A stretch of 64,000 nucleotides of DNA from Actinocatenispora thailandica (GTDB lineage: Bacteria > Actinomycetota > Actinomycetes > Mycobacteriales > Micromonosporaceae). Positions 1 to 8,127 of this stretch are shown piece by piece (position 1 is the stretch's first letter; the number at the start of each line of letters is the position of its first letter). The stretch lies in the NCBI RefSeq assembly GCF_016865425.1, contig NZ_AP023355.1:4152198-4216197 (forward strand), read 5' to 3'. The notes beneath the pieces are model-generated. The model was not told the origin of the DNA. It saw only the letters and a program-made list of their open reading frames with translations, and searched no databases. The position numbers were made by a program, and so were the translations under genes.

Positions 1-116
1 GCCCGGTCCAGGCCGGTCGCCACCGCCCGGCGCCGGCGTACCAGGGTGCCGGCGACCGGCGCGGCGGCCAGGGCGGCGAGCACGACCGCGCCGAGCACCC
101 AGGGCAGCGCGGTCAT
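1..116 (-). CDS. N-terminus of a membrane protein, truncated by the window edge
   Basis: The reverse strand opens with an ATG that overlaps the stop of the upstream gene (ATGA). It reads MTALPWVLGAVVLAALAAAP and then an Arg-rich stretch, a typical single N-terminal membrane anchor followed by a cytoplasmic positive patch. Only about 38 residues lie inside the window, so no family can be named. It is the last visible member of a three-gene operon of membrane proteins joined by 4-bp overlaps, which suggests translational coupling and a common complex (inference). Confidence 0.6.
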   Translation of the reverse strand, partial: MTALPWVLGAVVLAALAAAPVAGTLVRRRRAVATGLDR

Positions 117-1150
117 GCCGCGTCCAGCGCACGGGCGCGCTCGCGCAGCCGGCCGATCCGGTCGGCCAGCTCGTCCAGGTCGGTGTGCCGGTCGGCGTGC
201 TGGCTGTCGGCCAGCGCGGTCAGGTAGTCCGCGGACAGCCGGCCGAGCCGGTCGGCGGCGACGCCGGCCGCCTCCGGCGACAGCTCGACCATGATCAGCG
301 CGACCTCGGCCAGCTCGCCGTCGAGTTCGGCGTACCGGGCCCGCCGCCGCGCCCGCCGCACCAGCGCCCGGGCCGCCACCCGTACCGTGCGGCCGAGGCC
401 GGCACGCACCCCGAACACCCCGGCGACGACCAGCACGACCAGCCCGCCCGCGACCAGGTACCGGTAGGTCGGCACGCTGAACCGGCGCCGGTGGTCGAGC
501 AGCGAGCCGTCCGCGATGTTCGCGTCGTAGCGCAACACCACCTGGTTGACCTGCGCGGCCACGTCTCCGGTCAGGTAGCCGGTGGCGGTGGAGACGACCG
601 ACCACTGCACGAAGTCCCAGCCGAACCAGTCGACGGTGAGCGGCAGGTCGTCGCTCTCGCAGCCGTACTCGAACTCCCCGCCGACGAACACCGCCACCAT
701 CAGCCCGTCGATCCGGTCCACGGCGGCGGCGCACGCCTTGCCCGGGTCCTTCGCCTGCGCCGAACCGGGCTCGAGCACCTCGACGGCGATCGGCCGGACC
801 CCGATCGCCCGGCGGATCGCGGCCGTGTCGACGTGCCCGGCGCCGGGCTGCACGTACACCACGTGCTGACGCAGCGTGTCCACCACCGACCGGTACGGCG
901 AGACGAGCAGCGTCAGGTCCGACCAGGTGGCGACGAGGATGCTGACGATCAGACCGATCCCCACCACGATCGGCCACCGGGGCCGGCGTGGCCCGGACGC
1001 ACCGGCGGACTCGCGGGCGCGCTGGGCGGCCGACCGTTGCACCGCGCGACGCCGGATCTTGCGGAGGCGACGCTCGGCGCGGGTGGGTCGCGGGGTCGAC
1101 CAGGCGGCCTGCCGGACGGCGCCCGGCTGGTCGGCGCGGCGGCGGCTCAT
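113..1150 (-). CDS. Two-helix membrane protein of unknown function
   Basis: A 345-residue protein starting at ATG 1150, which overlaps the stop of the gene at 1147-2508 by four bases. The reading frame stays open further upstream, but that part is only a shadow of the neighbour. The first 55 residues are strongly basic. A membrane helix follows at about 60-78, then an extracytoplasmic domain of about 150 residues, a second helix near 228-250 and a charged, helical C-terminal tail. The topology mirrors the upstream protein, so the two may be structural partners. I do not recognise the family; the product is hypothetical. Confidence 0.75.
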   Translation of the reverse strand: MSRRRADQPGAVRQAAWSTPRPTRAERRLRKIRRRAVQRSAAQRARESAGASGPRRPRWPIVVGIGLIVSILVATWSDLTLLVSPYRSVVDTLRQHVVYVQPGAGHVDTAAIRRAIGVRPIAVEVLEPGSAQAKDPGKACAAAVDRIDGLMVAVFVGGEFEYGCESDDLPLTVDWFGWDFVQWSVVSTATGYLTGDVAAQVNQVVLRYDANIADGSLLDHRRRFSVPTYRYLVAGGLVVLVVAGVFGVRAGLGRTVRVAARALVRRARRRARYAELDGELAEVALIMVELSPEAAGVAADRLGRLSADYLTALADSQHADRHTDLDELADRIGRLRERARALDAA

Positions 1151-2508
1151 GACGGTTCCGTGTCGTCGGCCGGTACCGCCGGCACGGACGCCGCTGCCGC
1201 CACCCGGGCGAGCTGGTCGTCGGCGTCGTCCAGGGCAGCGGTGGCGGTCGCGGCGTCGCCGCCGGCGGCCACCAGATCCCGCGCTGTCCGGTACCGCTCG
1301 GCGGCGCGGGCGAGCAGGTCGTCGCCGTCGACGTACCGGGAGAGCTGGACGAGCCGGGCGCCCGTGCCGGCGACGCGGGCCTGCAGCCCGGCCCGGCGGG
1401 CGGTCTCGGCGCGGCGGCGGTCCCGGCGGCGGGCGACCAGCCGCCAGCGCACCGCCAGGGTGCCGGCCAGCAGCACCCCGACGGCCGCGGCGAAGATCCA
1501 CGGCAGCCAGGTCAGCACGATCGGCAGCGGGTCCGCGGCCCGGTCGGGGTGTTCGACCACGGCGGCGTTGGCCCGCGCCTTCCCGTAGTACTCGGCCACG
1601 AGCAGGCCGATGTTGGCGGCGGGTGGGCCCCACTTGGCGGTCTGCTCGAAGTACTGCCCGTAGTAGCCGTACACGGCCGCGCTCTGCAGCCGCGGGTCCG
1701 GCCCGGCGAGGTCGGTCCACTGGCCCCGGACGACGACGATCAGATCGCCGGGGAACCGCGCGGCGAGCTGCCGGGCGAGGTTGTCGGGTGCGCCGGGCGG
1801 CAGCGTGGCGAGCCGCACCGCCGGGCCGTCGGCGATGTCGTCCCAGCGTGCGGTCGCGGTCACCGTGGGCAGCCCCGGCGCGGTGTAGACCCGGTGCGCC
1901 GACAGCCCGGCGGCGACGGTGTCGACCAGTGTCGACGGCGCGTCCGGCAGCCGCGACGGACCGTCACCGTTGCGCGACTTGCCGTCGATGCCGGTGAGCA
2001 CCATCTCGGTCATCTCGTGGGTGGTCAGGATCTGGCGGATCTCCGACATGGTCGACGGGGTGACCGACCCGCCGTCCGGCTCGATCCGGACGGTCAGCCC
2101 GGTCACCACGACCAGCTTCCCCGCGTGCTCCGGTCGCGTGGCGGCGAGCTTGCCGACCTGCTTGTCGTACGCCTTGTAGCTGTCGAGGCCGGCGAACGGC
2201 AGCGCGAGCACCCGCGCCTTGCGGTGTGCCAGTGCGGCCCGAATCCGTTTCTCGTCCAGCACGGCGGGGGCGCCGGGCAGCCGGGCCACCCGGTCGGCCG
2301 CGACCGCGGCGCGCGCCTGGGCCAGCGTCCAGCCCAGCGTGGTGGGCGCCGCGGGCGCCTGGACCGAGGGCACCGGGTGCGGCTCGGGCCGCGGCGGCTG
2401 CCGGGCGCTGCGGTAGATCAGCGACCCGACCGGCCAGCCCAGCCACACCACGACCACCAGCGCGGCGATCGCGACACGGCGGAGGCTGTTGCGGCGGGAG
2501 GCGGGCAC
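1147..2508 (-). CDS. Membrane protein with large extracytoplasmic domain, unknown function
   Basis: A 453-residue protein. An N-terminal membrane helix at about 11-32 is followed by a long Pro/Ala-containing extracytoplasmic region, a second helix at about 325-350 and a cytoplasmic tail rich in Arg and Ala with predicted coiled-coil character. It is the first gene of an operon in which each stop overlaps the next start (ATGA). Its position ahead of two further membrane proteins suggests a multi-subunit envelope complex, but no catalytic motif is evident and I do not assign a function. Confidence 0.75.
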   Translation of the reverse strand: MPASRRNSLRRVAIAALVVVVWLGWPVGSLIYRSARQPPRPEPHPVPSVQAPAAPTTLGWTLAQARAAVAADRVARLPGAPAVLDEKRIRAALAHRKARVLALPFAGLDSYKAYDKQVGKLAATRPEHAGKLVVVTGLTVRIEPDGGSVTPSTMSEIRQILTTHEMTEMVLTGIDGKSRNGDGPSRLPDAPSTLVDTVAAGLSAHRVYTAPGLPTVTATARWDDIADGPAVRLATLPPGAPDNLARQLAARFPGDLIVVVRGQWTDLAGPDPRLQSAAVYGYYGQYFEQTAKWGPPAANIGLLVAEYYGKARANAAVVEHPDRAADPLPIVLTWLPWIFAAAVGVLLAGTLAVRWRLVARRRDRRRAETARRAGLQARVAGTGARLVQLSRYVDGDDLLARAAERYRTARDLVAAGGDAATATAALDDADDQLARVAAAASVPAVPADDTEPS

Positions 2509-2603
2509 GGCAGCAGTGTAGAGCGGCCGGGCCCGTCACCGGCCTGACCGCGGCGGGGCGATGCCGCGTGGTGGGCGGCGGGACGGCGTGCCAGGATGGC
2601 CCG

Positions 2604-3140
2604 GTGCCGGAGAACGCGCTGTTGATCATCGACCTGCAGTCGGTGTACCTGCCCGGGATGTACCGGCCGGGGCCGGTGCTGGACCGGGTGGCCGCGCTCG
2701 CCGACCGGGCCCGCGGCGCCGGCGCGCCGGTGGTGTACCTGCGCCAGGTCGTTCCGCCCGACGAGGTGCCGGCCGGCGCCGACCCGCGGGAGCTGCTCGG
2801 GCCGGTGGCGCCGCACCCGGGCGATGTGGTGCTGGACAAGCACAGCGCGGACGTGTTCCTGGACACCGGGCTGGCCGAGCTGCTGCGGGACCGTGGCGTG
2901 CGGCGCATCGTGGTCACCGGCTACAGCACCGAGTTCTGCGTGGACACCGCGGTGCGCAGCGGGCTGTCGGCCGGGTTCGACGTGACGCTGGTGACCGACG
3001 GCCACCTCACCTCCCTCGACGACGATCCGACCGCGCTGGCCCCGGAGGCGGTCGTGGCGCACCACAACCGGGTGCTCGGCGCGATCGGGTACGCGCATCA
3101 CGCGGTGACGCTGACCCGCGCGGCCGACGTGCCGTTCTGA
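2604..3140 (+). CDS. Isochorismatase-family cysteine hydrolase
   Basis: A 178-residue protein with the isochorismatase/nicotinamidase fold. The Asp-Lys-Cys triad is visible: Asp of IIDLQ near residue 10, Lys of DKHSADVF near 79 and the nucleophile Cys of TEFCVDT near 112. These enzymes hydrolyse amides or vinyl ethers in the cytoplasm. Substrates cannot be read from sequence, and nicotinamide, ureidoacrylate or isochorismate types are all possible. The GTG at 2604 is chosen because it directly precedes the first beta strand; the reading frame upstream is a shadow of the divergent gene. Its 3' end overlaps the convergent gene by 43 bp. Confidence 0.85.
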   Translation: MPENALLIIDLQSVYLPGMYRPGPVLDRVAALADRARGAGAPVVYLRQVVPPDEVPAGADPRELLGPVAPHPGDVVLDKHSADVFLDTGLAELLRDRGVRRIVVTGYSTEFCVDTAVRSGLSAGFDVTLVTDGHLTSLDDDPTALAPEAVVAHHNRVLGAIGYAHHAVTLTRAADVPF

Positions 3141-3631
3141 CCGCGGCGCCGGTGGTAGGCGACGATCAGCGCGACGAGCAACGGTACCCACAGCGTGACC
3201 GGCAGGTAGCAGGCGAGGAACACCGCGTGCCAGAACGGCGTGGTGAAGCCGATCCCGTTGTTGCCGTCGAAGTAGTTGACGAACGCGAAGGCCCACAGCC
3301 CGGCCAGAGCCAGCGCGCCGGTGCTCGCCACGGTGGTGGCGAACCACCGCCGTACCGGCCGGCCGCCGATCAGCGGCAGCCACCGGGGGAACACCTCCCC
3401 CCACGGCCGGACCAGCCCGAACGACAGCAGCGCCACGGACTCCGACAGCAGGGTCAGGCACACGATGTAGATCTGGGTACCGACCCCGATCTGCGGCGCC
3501 GCGCCCGCCGCCAGGGCGCCGGTCGGCAACCCGAACGCCAGCGCCAGCCGCCACAGCCCGGACGGCAGTACCACCAGGGGGATCAGATGGGCCACGAGTT
3601 CGGCCCAGCGTCGTACCGGTTCGGTTCGCAT
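3098..3631 (-). CDS. Four-helix integral membrane protein, hypothetical
   Basis: A 177-residue protein starting at ATG 3631, with four hydrophobic segments at roughly residues 10-33, 48-70, 93-118 and 135-160. It has a short basic C-terminus and no catalytic or transport motif that I recognise. The long upstream extension of the frame is very Arg/Pro-rich and is not believable coding sequence. The gene is convergent with and slightly overlaps the isochorismatase gene. Function unknown. Confidence 0.7.
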   Translation of the reverse strand: MRTEPVRRWAELVAHLIPLVVLPSGLWRLALAFGLPTGALAAGAAPQIGVGTQIYIVCLTLLSESVALLSFGLVRPWGEVFPRWLPLIGGRPVRRWFATTVASTGALALAGLWAFAFVNYFDGNNGIGFTTPFWHAVFLACYLPVTLWVPLLVALIVAYHRRRGQNGTSAARVSVTA

Positions 3632-3836
3632 CCTCCGAGGATCGGTGCCGGGCGCGGCGATCTCCTCCCCGCCGACCGGGACGCCGCTCCCCCGCCGGAG
3701 GGAACAGCCGGGTTCCTGTCGGCCGGAACGACGACGGCGACCGCCGCTCCCCACGGCAGGGCGCAGCGGCGCCGGGCGGTGATCCGCCCGCCCGGCGCCG
3801 CTGGTGCCGGCCGGTCCGGGTGGTCCGGGTGGTGAT

Positions 3837-3867
3837 CCGCCCGGCCCGGCCGGTGCCGGCCGGGCGG
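3837..3867 (-). terminator. GC-rich hairpin terminator of the CooC-like operon
   Basis: A perfect 10-bp inverted repeat (CCGCCCGGCC / GGCCGGGCGG) with an 11-base loop begins immediately after the stop codon of the 3868-4254 gene. There is no T-run, as is usual for actinobacterial hairpin terminators. Confidence 0.55.
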
Positions 3868-4254
3868 TCAGCAGTCGCGCAGTTCCGGCGACTGGTTGAG
3901 CAGCTGGCCGCGCGGCGAGACGAACGCCCGGTACCGGTCGCTGTCCACGACGGACGGGGTGAACGCGGCGACCCGGTGACAGTTCTGGAAGGCGAGCACG
4001 ACGCCGAAGTGGCGCTCCAGCGCGCCCCGGATCGAGGTGGAGGCGAGCGCGCGCAGCAGCTGACCGCGCTCGGCCTCGGTGGGCGGCGGGGTGGCGTCGT
4101 CGGCGAAGCCGTCCGCGCCGACCCGGCCGGCGACGGCGCCGACGGTACGCCACGCGTACGGCAGCGAGTCGCGCACGCAGCTGAGGAAGGCGGCGTCGTC
4201 GACCTCGCCGGCCTCGGCGGCGGCGAGCAGTTCCGGTGACACGTCGAGAGACAT
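3868..4254 (-). CDS. Small conserved protein paired with CooC-like ATPase
   Basis: A 128-residue soluble, acidic protein starting at ATG 4254. It contains the motif FQNCHRVAAF and ends in SPELRDC. Three Cys residues and a His adjacent to one Cys (NCH) could bind metal or a cofactor, which is inference only. It lies 106 bp downstream of a CooC/MinD-type ATPase on the same strand and is followed directly by a hairpin terminator, so the two probably form one operon. The sequence gives the impression of a conserved actinobacterial hypothetical family, but I do not recognise a named domain. Confidence 0.75.
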   Translation of the reverse strand: MSLDVSPELLAAAEAGEVDDAAFLSCVRDSLPYAWRTVGAVAGRVGADGFADDATPPPTEAERGQLLRALASTSIRGALERHFGVVLAFQNCHRVAAFTPSVVDSDRYRAFVSPRGQLLNQSPELRDC

Positions 4255-4360
4255 GGATACTCCTTTGTAGACAGTCCGGTTTGGACGGTTCGGGTGCTGC
4301 CGGTGCGGCGCATCGCCCCGGGCCGCCGGACCAGCGGTGCGCGGTCCGGCGGCTGCCGGC

Positions 4361-5323
4361 TCAGCGGTGCGCGGGTTCGGGGTACGGCAGGGCGAAGTCC
4401 GGGTCGATCTGGCCGGCGAGGTCGGCGCCGACCCGGTCGTTGCCCCAGGCGTGGGCGTTGCGCAGGTGGAACTCGGCGGCCCGCCGGGCGTACTCGACCG
4501 GATCGCGTTCGGCCGAGCCGACCCGCGCGACCAGCTCGCCGAGCAACGCGAGGTTGGCCGGTTCCAGCGCGGCCAGCGGGCCGACCCGGCCGCGCTCGGC
4601 GGCCCGGACGTAGTCGGAGCGGCCGACGGTGCCGACCAGCGCGGCTCCGAGCTGCTCGCGCAGGAACGCGGCGTCCTGCGCGTCGGAGACCTTGTTGCCC
4701 ACCGCGGCGAGGCGCACCCCGTGGCCGGCCGCGTGCCCGGCGTACTGGCGGTACACCCCGACGCTGCGCAGGGTCGGCTCGCACACCACGAAGGTCTGGT
4801 CGAACCGAGTGAACAGGCCGGAGGCGAAGGCGTCGGCGCCGGCGGTCATGTCCACCACCGCGTACTCCCCCGGTCCGTCGACGAGGTGGTTGAGCAGCAG
4901 CTCGACGGCGCCGACCTTGCTGTGGTAGCAGGCGACGCCGAGGTCGGAGGCGGCGAGCTGGCCGGCGAGTGCGAGTCGCACCGGCCCGACCGCGCGCACG
5001 ACACTCCGGTACACCGGGTTGTCTCCGGTGACGGTGAGCAACCGAGAGCCGCGGCCGGGTGGGGTCGTCTTGATCATCGCCGCGGCGCTGGCGATCCGCG
5101 GGTTGTCGCCGCGCAGGTACTCCTTGAGTTCGGCGAGGTGGTCGGCGAGCGTGGGCAGCCGGGCCGCCTCGTCGGCGGGCAACCCGAGGGCCTCCGCCAG
5201 GTGCTGGTTGATGTCGGCGTCGATGGCGAGGACGGGGGCGCCGGCCTCGGCCAGGTAGCGGGCGAGCAGGGCGGACAGCGTCGTCTTGCCGCTGCCACCC
5301 TTGCCGACCAGGGCGATCTTCAC
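4361..5323 (-). CDS. CooC/MinD-type P-loop ATPase
   Basis: A 320-residue deviant Walker A ATPase of the MinD/ParA superfamily. It begins MKIALVGKGGSGKTT, so the P-loop GKGGSGKTT lies at residues 8-16 right at the N-terminus, and the switch-like IDADINQ follows near 36-42. The family closest in layout is CooC, the ATPase that inserts nickel into carbon monoxide dehydrogenase; ArsA-like and nitrogenase reductase-like proteins are related. No CODH genes are visible here, so the target metalloprotein is unknown. The start ATG 5323 has GAGAGGAAG just upstream. A Fur/Zur-like palindrome lies 27-55 bp upstream of the start, suggesting metal-dependent control (inference). Confidence 0.8.
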   Translation of the reverse strand: MKIALVGKGGSGKTTLSALLARYLAEAGAPVLAIDADINQHLAEALGLPADEAARLPTLADHLAELKEYLRGDNPRIASAAAMIKTTPPGRGSRLLTVTGDNPVYRSVVRAVGPVRLALAGQLAASDLGVACYHSKVGAVELLLNHLVDGPGEYAVVDMTAGADAFASGLFTRFDQTFVVCEPTLRSVGVYRQYAGHAAGHGVRLAAVGNKVSDAQDAAFLREQLGAALVGTVGRSDYVRAAERGRVGPLAALEPANLALLGELVARVGSAERDPVEYARRAAEFHLRNAHAWGNDRVGADLAGQIDPDFALPYPEPAHR

Positions 5324-5349
5324 GTGCTTCCTCTCGGACTCGAACGGTG

Positions 5350-5378
5350 TAGATGAAATTAGAATTCATTTTCATCTA
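5350..5378 (-). promoter_or_regulatory. Fur/Zur-like inverted repeat upstream of the CooC-like gene
   Basis: Perfect 9-bp arms TAGATGAAA and TTTCATCTA are separated by 11 bp in an AT-rich island within very GC-rich DNA. Read on the minus strand the left half is TGAAAATGA, which matches the half-site of actinobacterial Zur boxes as I know them (TGAAAATGATTTTCA). It sits 27-55 bp upstream of the ATPase start, where it would overlap the promoter. Confidence 0.5.
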
Positions 5379-5772
5379 GCCCACAAGGCGACACGCCCGT
5401 CGAGCCGGACGGCCGGCGCGAACGAAATTTCGCCACAAAAGGTACGGTCGAGTCAGCTCCGCGCCGACCGCGGCCCGAGCGCGACGAGATGTGGGAGATC
5501 TAACCGTGAGGATGGGGCGAATCGCACCCCGTGGATCGAACGCCGCGCGGGCGGCGCAACGCCCCCGGATCGCGCCACGTTGGGGAACCGTCCGATCACG
5601 TAACGCAGCGCGATCGTCGCGGGCGACCGAATGCGGGGGTGCCGGAACGTCCGCTGTATCTTAATCTCGGCGGTTGACCCGGCGTTAACGCGCGCTTGAC
5701 CCTAGGCAAACGCGACCCGCGGGCTCGATGTCCGTCCATCACCGAAACCCCGTGTCTGGGAGGTGCCCACCC
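5379..5772. other. Divergent intergenic region
   Basis: About 390 bp between the palindrome of the CooC-like operon and the teichoic acid genes. I see no coding sequence. It includes TTGACC sequences near 5674 and 5697 and a GTTAAC element, and must hold the promoter of the rightward teichoic acid genes, but I cannot place a convincing -35/-10 pair. An SD (GGGAGG at 5758-5763) precedes the TTG start at 5773. Confidence 0.4.
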
Positions 5773-8114
5773 TTGGCACTGTTGAGCATCGTCGTGCCGG
5801 CGTACAACGTCGAGGCCTATCTGGGACCGTGCCTCGACTCCTTGCTGGATCAGACCTTCGCCGACATCGAGCTGATCGGCGTCGACGACCGCTCCCCGGA
5901 CCGCTGCGGCGCCATCCTCGACGAGTACGCCGCGCGCGACCCCGGGTCCGCGTCGTGCACCTGGCCGAGAACGCCGGCCTCGGCGGCGCCCGCAACGCGG
6001 GGCTGGCCGAAGCCACCGGGGAGTACGTCTGGTTCGTCGACAGCGACGACTGGGTCGCCACCGACTGCCTCGCCACCATCGCCAAGCGGCTCGACGCCGA
6101 GAAGCCCGACGTGCTGATGCTCGGCCACGTCAAGTCCCGGTGGGACGGCTCGACCGGCCGGGACGGGTACAACTGGCTGCTGCGCCGGATGCCCGAGGAG
6201 CCGTTCAAGGCCGAGGACTTCCCGCGGATCGTCTACGTCTTCCCGTCCGCCTGGAACAAGGTGATCCGCCGGGACCTGCTGACCCGCCTCGACATCCCGT
6301 TCCCCAAGGGTTACTACGAGGACATCCCCGTCACCTTCCCGCTGCTGCTGGCCGCCGAGAAGATCTCGGTGCTCAACATGACCTGCGTCTACTACCGGCA
6401 GCGGCGCGACTCGATCCTGCGCAGCGGCGGCGAGCGGCACATGGAGCTGGTCGACCAGTACCGGCTGGTCTGGGAGCGGGTGCTCGCCCTCGGTGACGTG
6501 CCCGACTCGCTGATCTCCGAGCTGTACCTGCGGATGGTGCGGCACCTGTTCTACATCATCGGCTCCGGCCGGCTCGGCGCCCACCAGCAGGAGTACTTCA
6601 CCCGGGCAGGGGCGCTGGTGCGCGACACCCGGCCGGCCGGCTTCGCGACCCCGGACGGCGTGGTCGGCATCCGCTACCGGCTGCTGCTCAGCGGCTCCTG
6701 GCCGGCGGCGGTGATCCTGCGCCGGGGCTGGCGGGTGTACAAGAAGGTCAAGCAGAAGGCTCGCAAGGCGTACCGCACGACCCGGCGTGCCGGCGGCCGC
6801 ACCAAGGGCTGGCTGCGCAACCGTGCCGTCATGGCCCACTACGCGGTGCAACGGCGCCGGCCGCTAGACGACAAGCTCGCGCTCTACTGCGCGAACTGGG
6901 GCCGCGGCTACACCTGCAACCCGAAGGCCATCTACGAGAAGGCCCGCGAGCTCGCCCCGGAGGTCCGCGGGGTCTGGGCGGTGCGGCGCGAGTCGGTGGA
7001 CGACATGCCGGCCGGCGTGCCGTACGTGGTGCTCGACACCCCGGCGTTCTACTCGGTGCTGGCCCGCGCCAAGTACATCGTCAACAACAACAACTTCGGC
7101 AACGAGTACGTCAAGCGCTCCGGCTCGGTGTACGTGCAGACCCACCACGGCACCCCGCTGAAGCGGATGGGCGTGGACGAGCGGGCGCTGGGCCAACCGG
7201 CCGCCGAGCACCGCGACGCGCTGAAGCTGCTGATGTCCCGGTGCGACAACTGGGACCTGAACATCAGCTCCAACCTGTACAGCACCGCCGTGTGGCGGCG
7301 CGCCTACCCGTGCTCGTTCACCACCCTGGAGTACGGCTACCCGCGCAACGACGTGCTGAGCACCGCGACGCCGGAGCGGATCGCGCAGATCCGGGCCGGC
7401 CTGGGCATCGCGCCCGACGAGCGGGTCATCCTCTACGCGCCGACGCACCGCGACTACCAGGGCCGGTTCAACCCGTTCCTGGACCCGTCGGACCTGGCCG
7501 ACCGGCTCGGCCCGGGCAACCGGGTGCTGGTGCGCGCGCACTACTTCTACAACGGCGTGTTCAAGGGGCACGGCCCGATCACCTCGCCGTACATGCAGGA
7601 CGTCTCCACCTACCCCAGCGTGGAGGAGCTCTACCTCGCGGCCGACGTGCTGATCACGGACTTCTCCTCGACCATGTTCGACTACGCCGTGCTGGACCGG
7701 CCGATCGTGATCTACGCTCCGGACTGGCCGGTCTACCAGGTCACCCGCGGGGTGTACTTCGACCTCGCCGCCGAACCGCCCGGGTTGTTCGCCAGCACCG
7801 CCGACGATCTGGTCAACGGGCTGCGCAGCGGCGCGTACGACTCGGCCGAGACGACCGCACTGCGGGCCGCGTTCCGGCGCCGGTTCGCCGCGATCGACGA
7901 CGGGCACGCCGCCGAGCGGGTGGTGCGGTCGGTGCTGCTCGGCGAGCAGGTCACCGCGCCGAACGCGATCCCGACCCAGGCGAGCCCGCCGAACGGCGCG
8001 CCGATCGACGACGCCGAGGAGGAGGCCGGTGCGGACGACGCGCCGGTCGACGAGCGGCCGATGTCGGAGGAGGAGCGCCGCGCCGACCCGGTCCCGGAGA
8101 CCGTGACCGACTGA
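5773..8114 (+). CDS. GT-A / CDP-glycerol glycerophosphotransferase fusion with apparent frameshift
   Basis: A TagF-like bifunctional polymerase. An N-terminal family 2 glycosyltransferase (SIVVPAYN, then VDSDDW) is joined to a C-terminal CDP-glycerol glycerophosphotransferase domain (QTHHGTPLKRMG, LYAPTH, LITDFSS). Such proteins build glycerol-phosphate wall polymers on the cytoplasmic face. The first 57 or so codons lie in one frame from TTG 5773 (SD GGGAGG 5758-5763). From about 5941 the conserved reading continues in another frame, so one base is missing in the CCCGGG run compared with the tandem paralogue at 8128, where DEYAARDP continues straight into RLRVLHL. The rest, from VRVVHLAENAG to the stop, is intact. 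This is either a sequencing error, programmed slippage or a recently broken gene. Confidence 0.75.
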
Positions 8115-8127
8115 CGCCGGAGGAGAT

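Noticed and set aside
4361-5323. ParA chromosome or plasmid partition protein
   Set aside because: No ParB gene or parS sites are nearby. The N-terminal P-loop position and context fit a CooC-type chaperone ATPase better.
2418-5375. Very long minus-strand open frame (985 codons)
   Set aside because: It runs across several real genes on both strands, is extremely Arg/Pro-rich and shows no domain. It is a GC-driven shadow frame.
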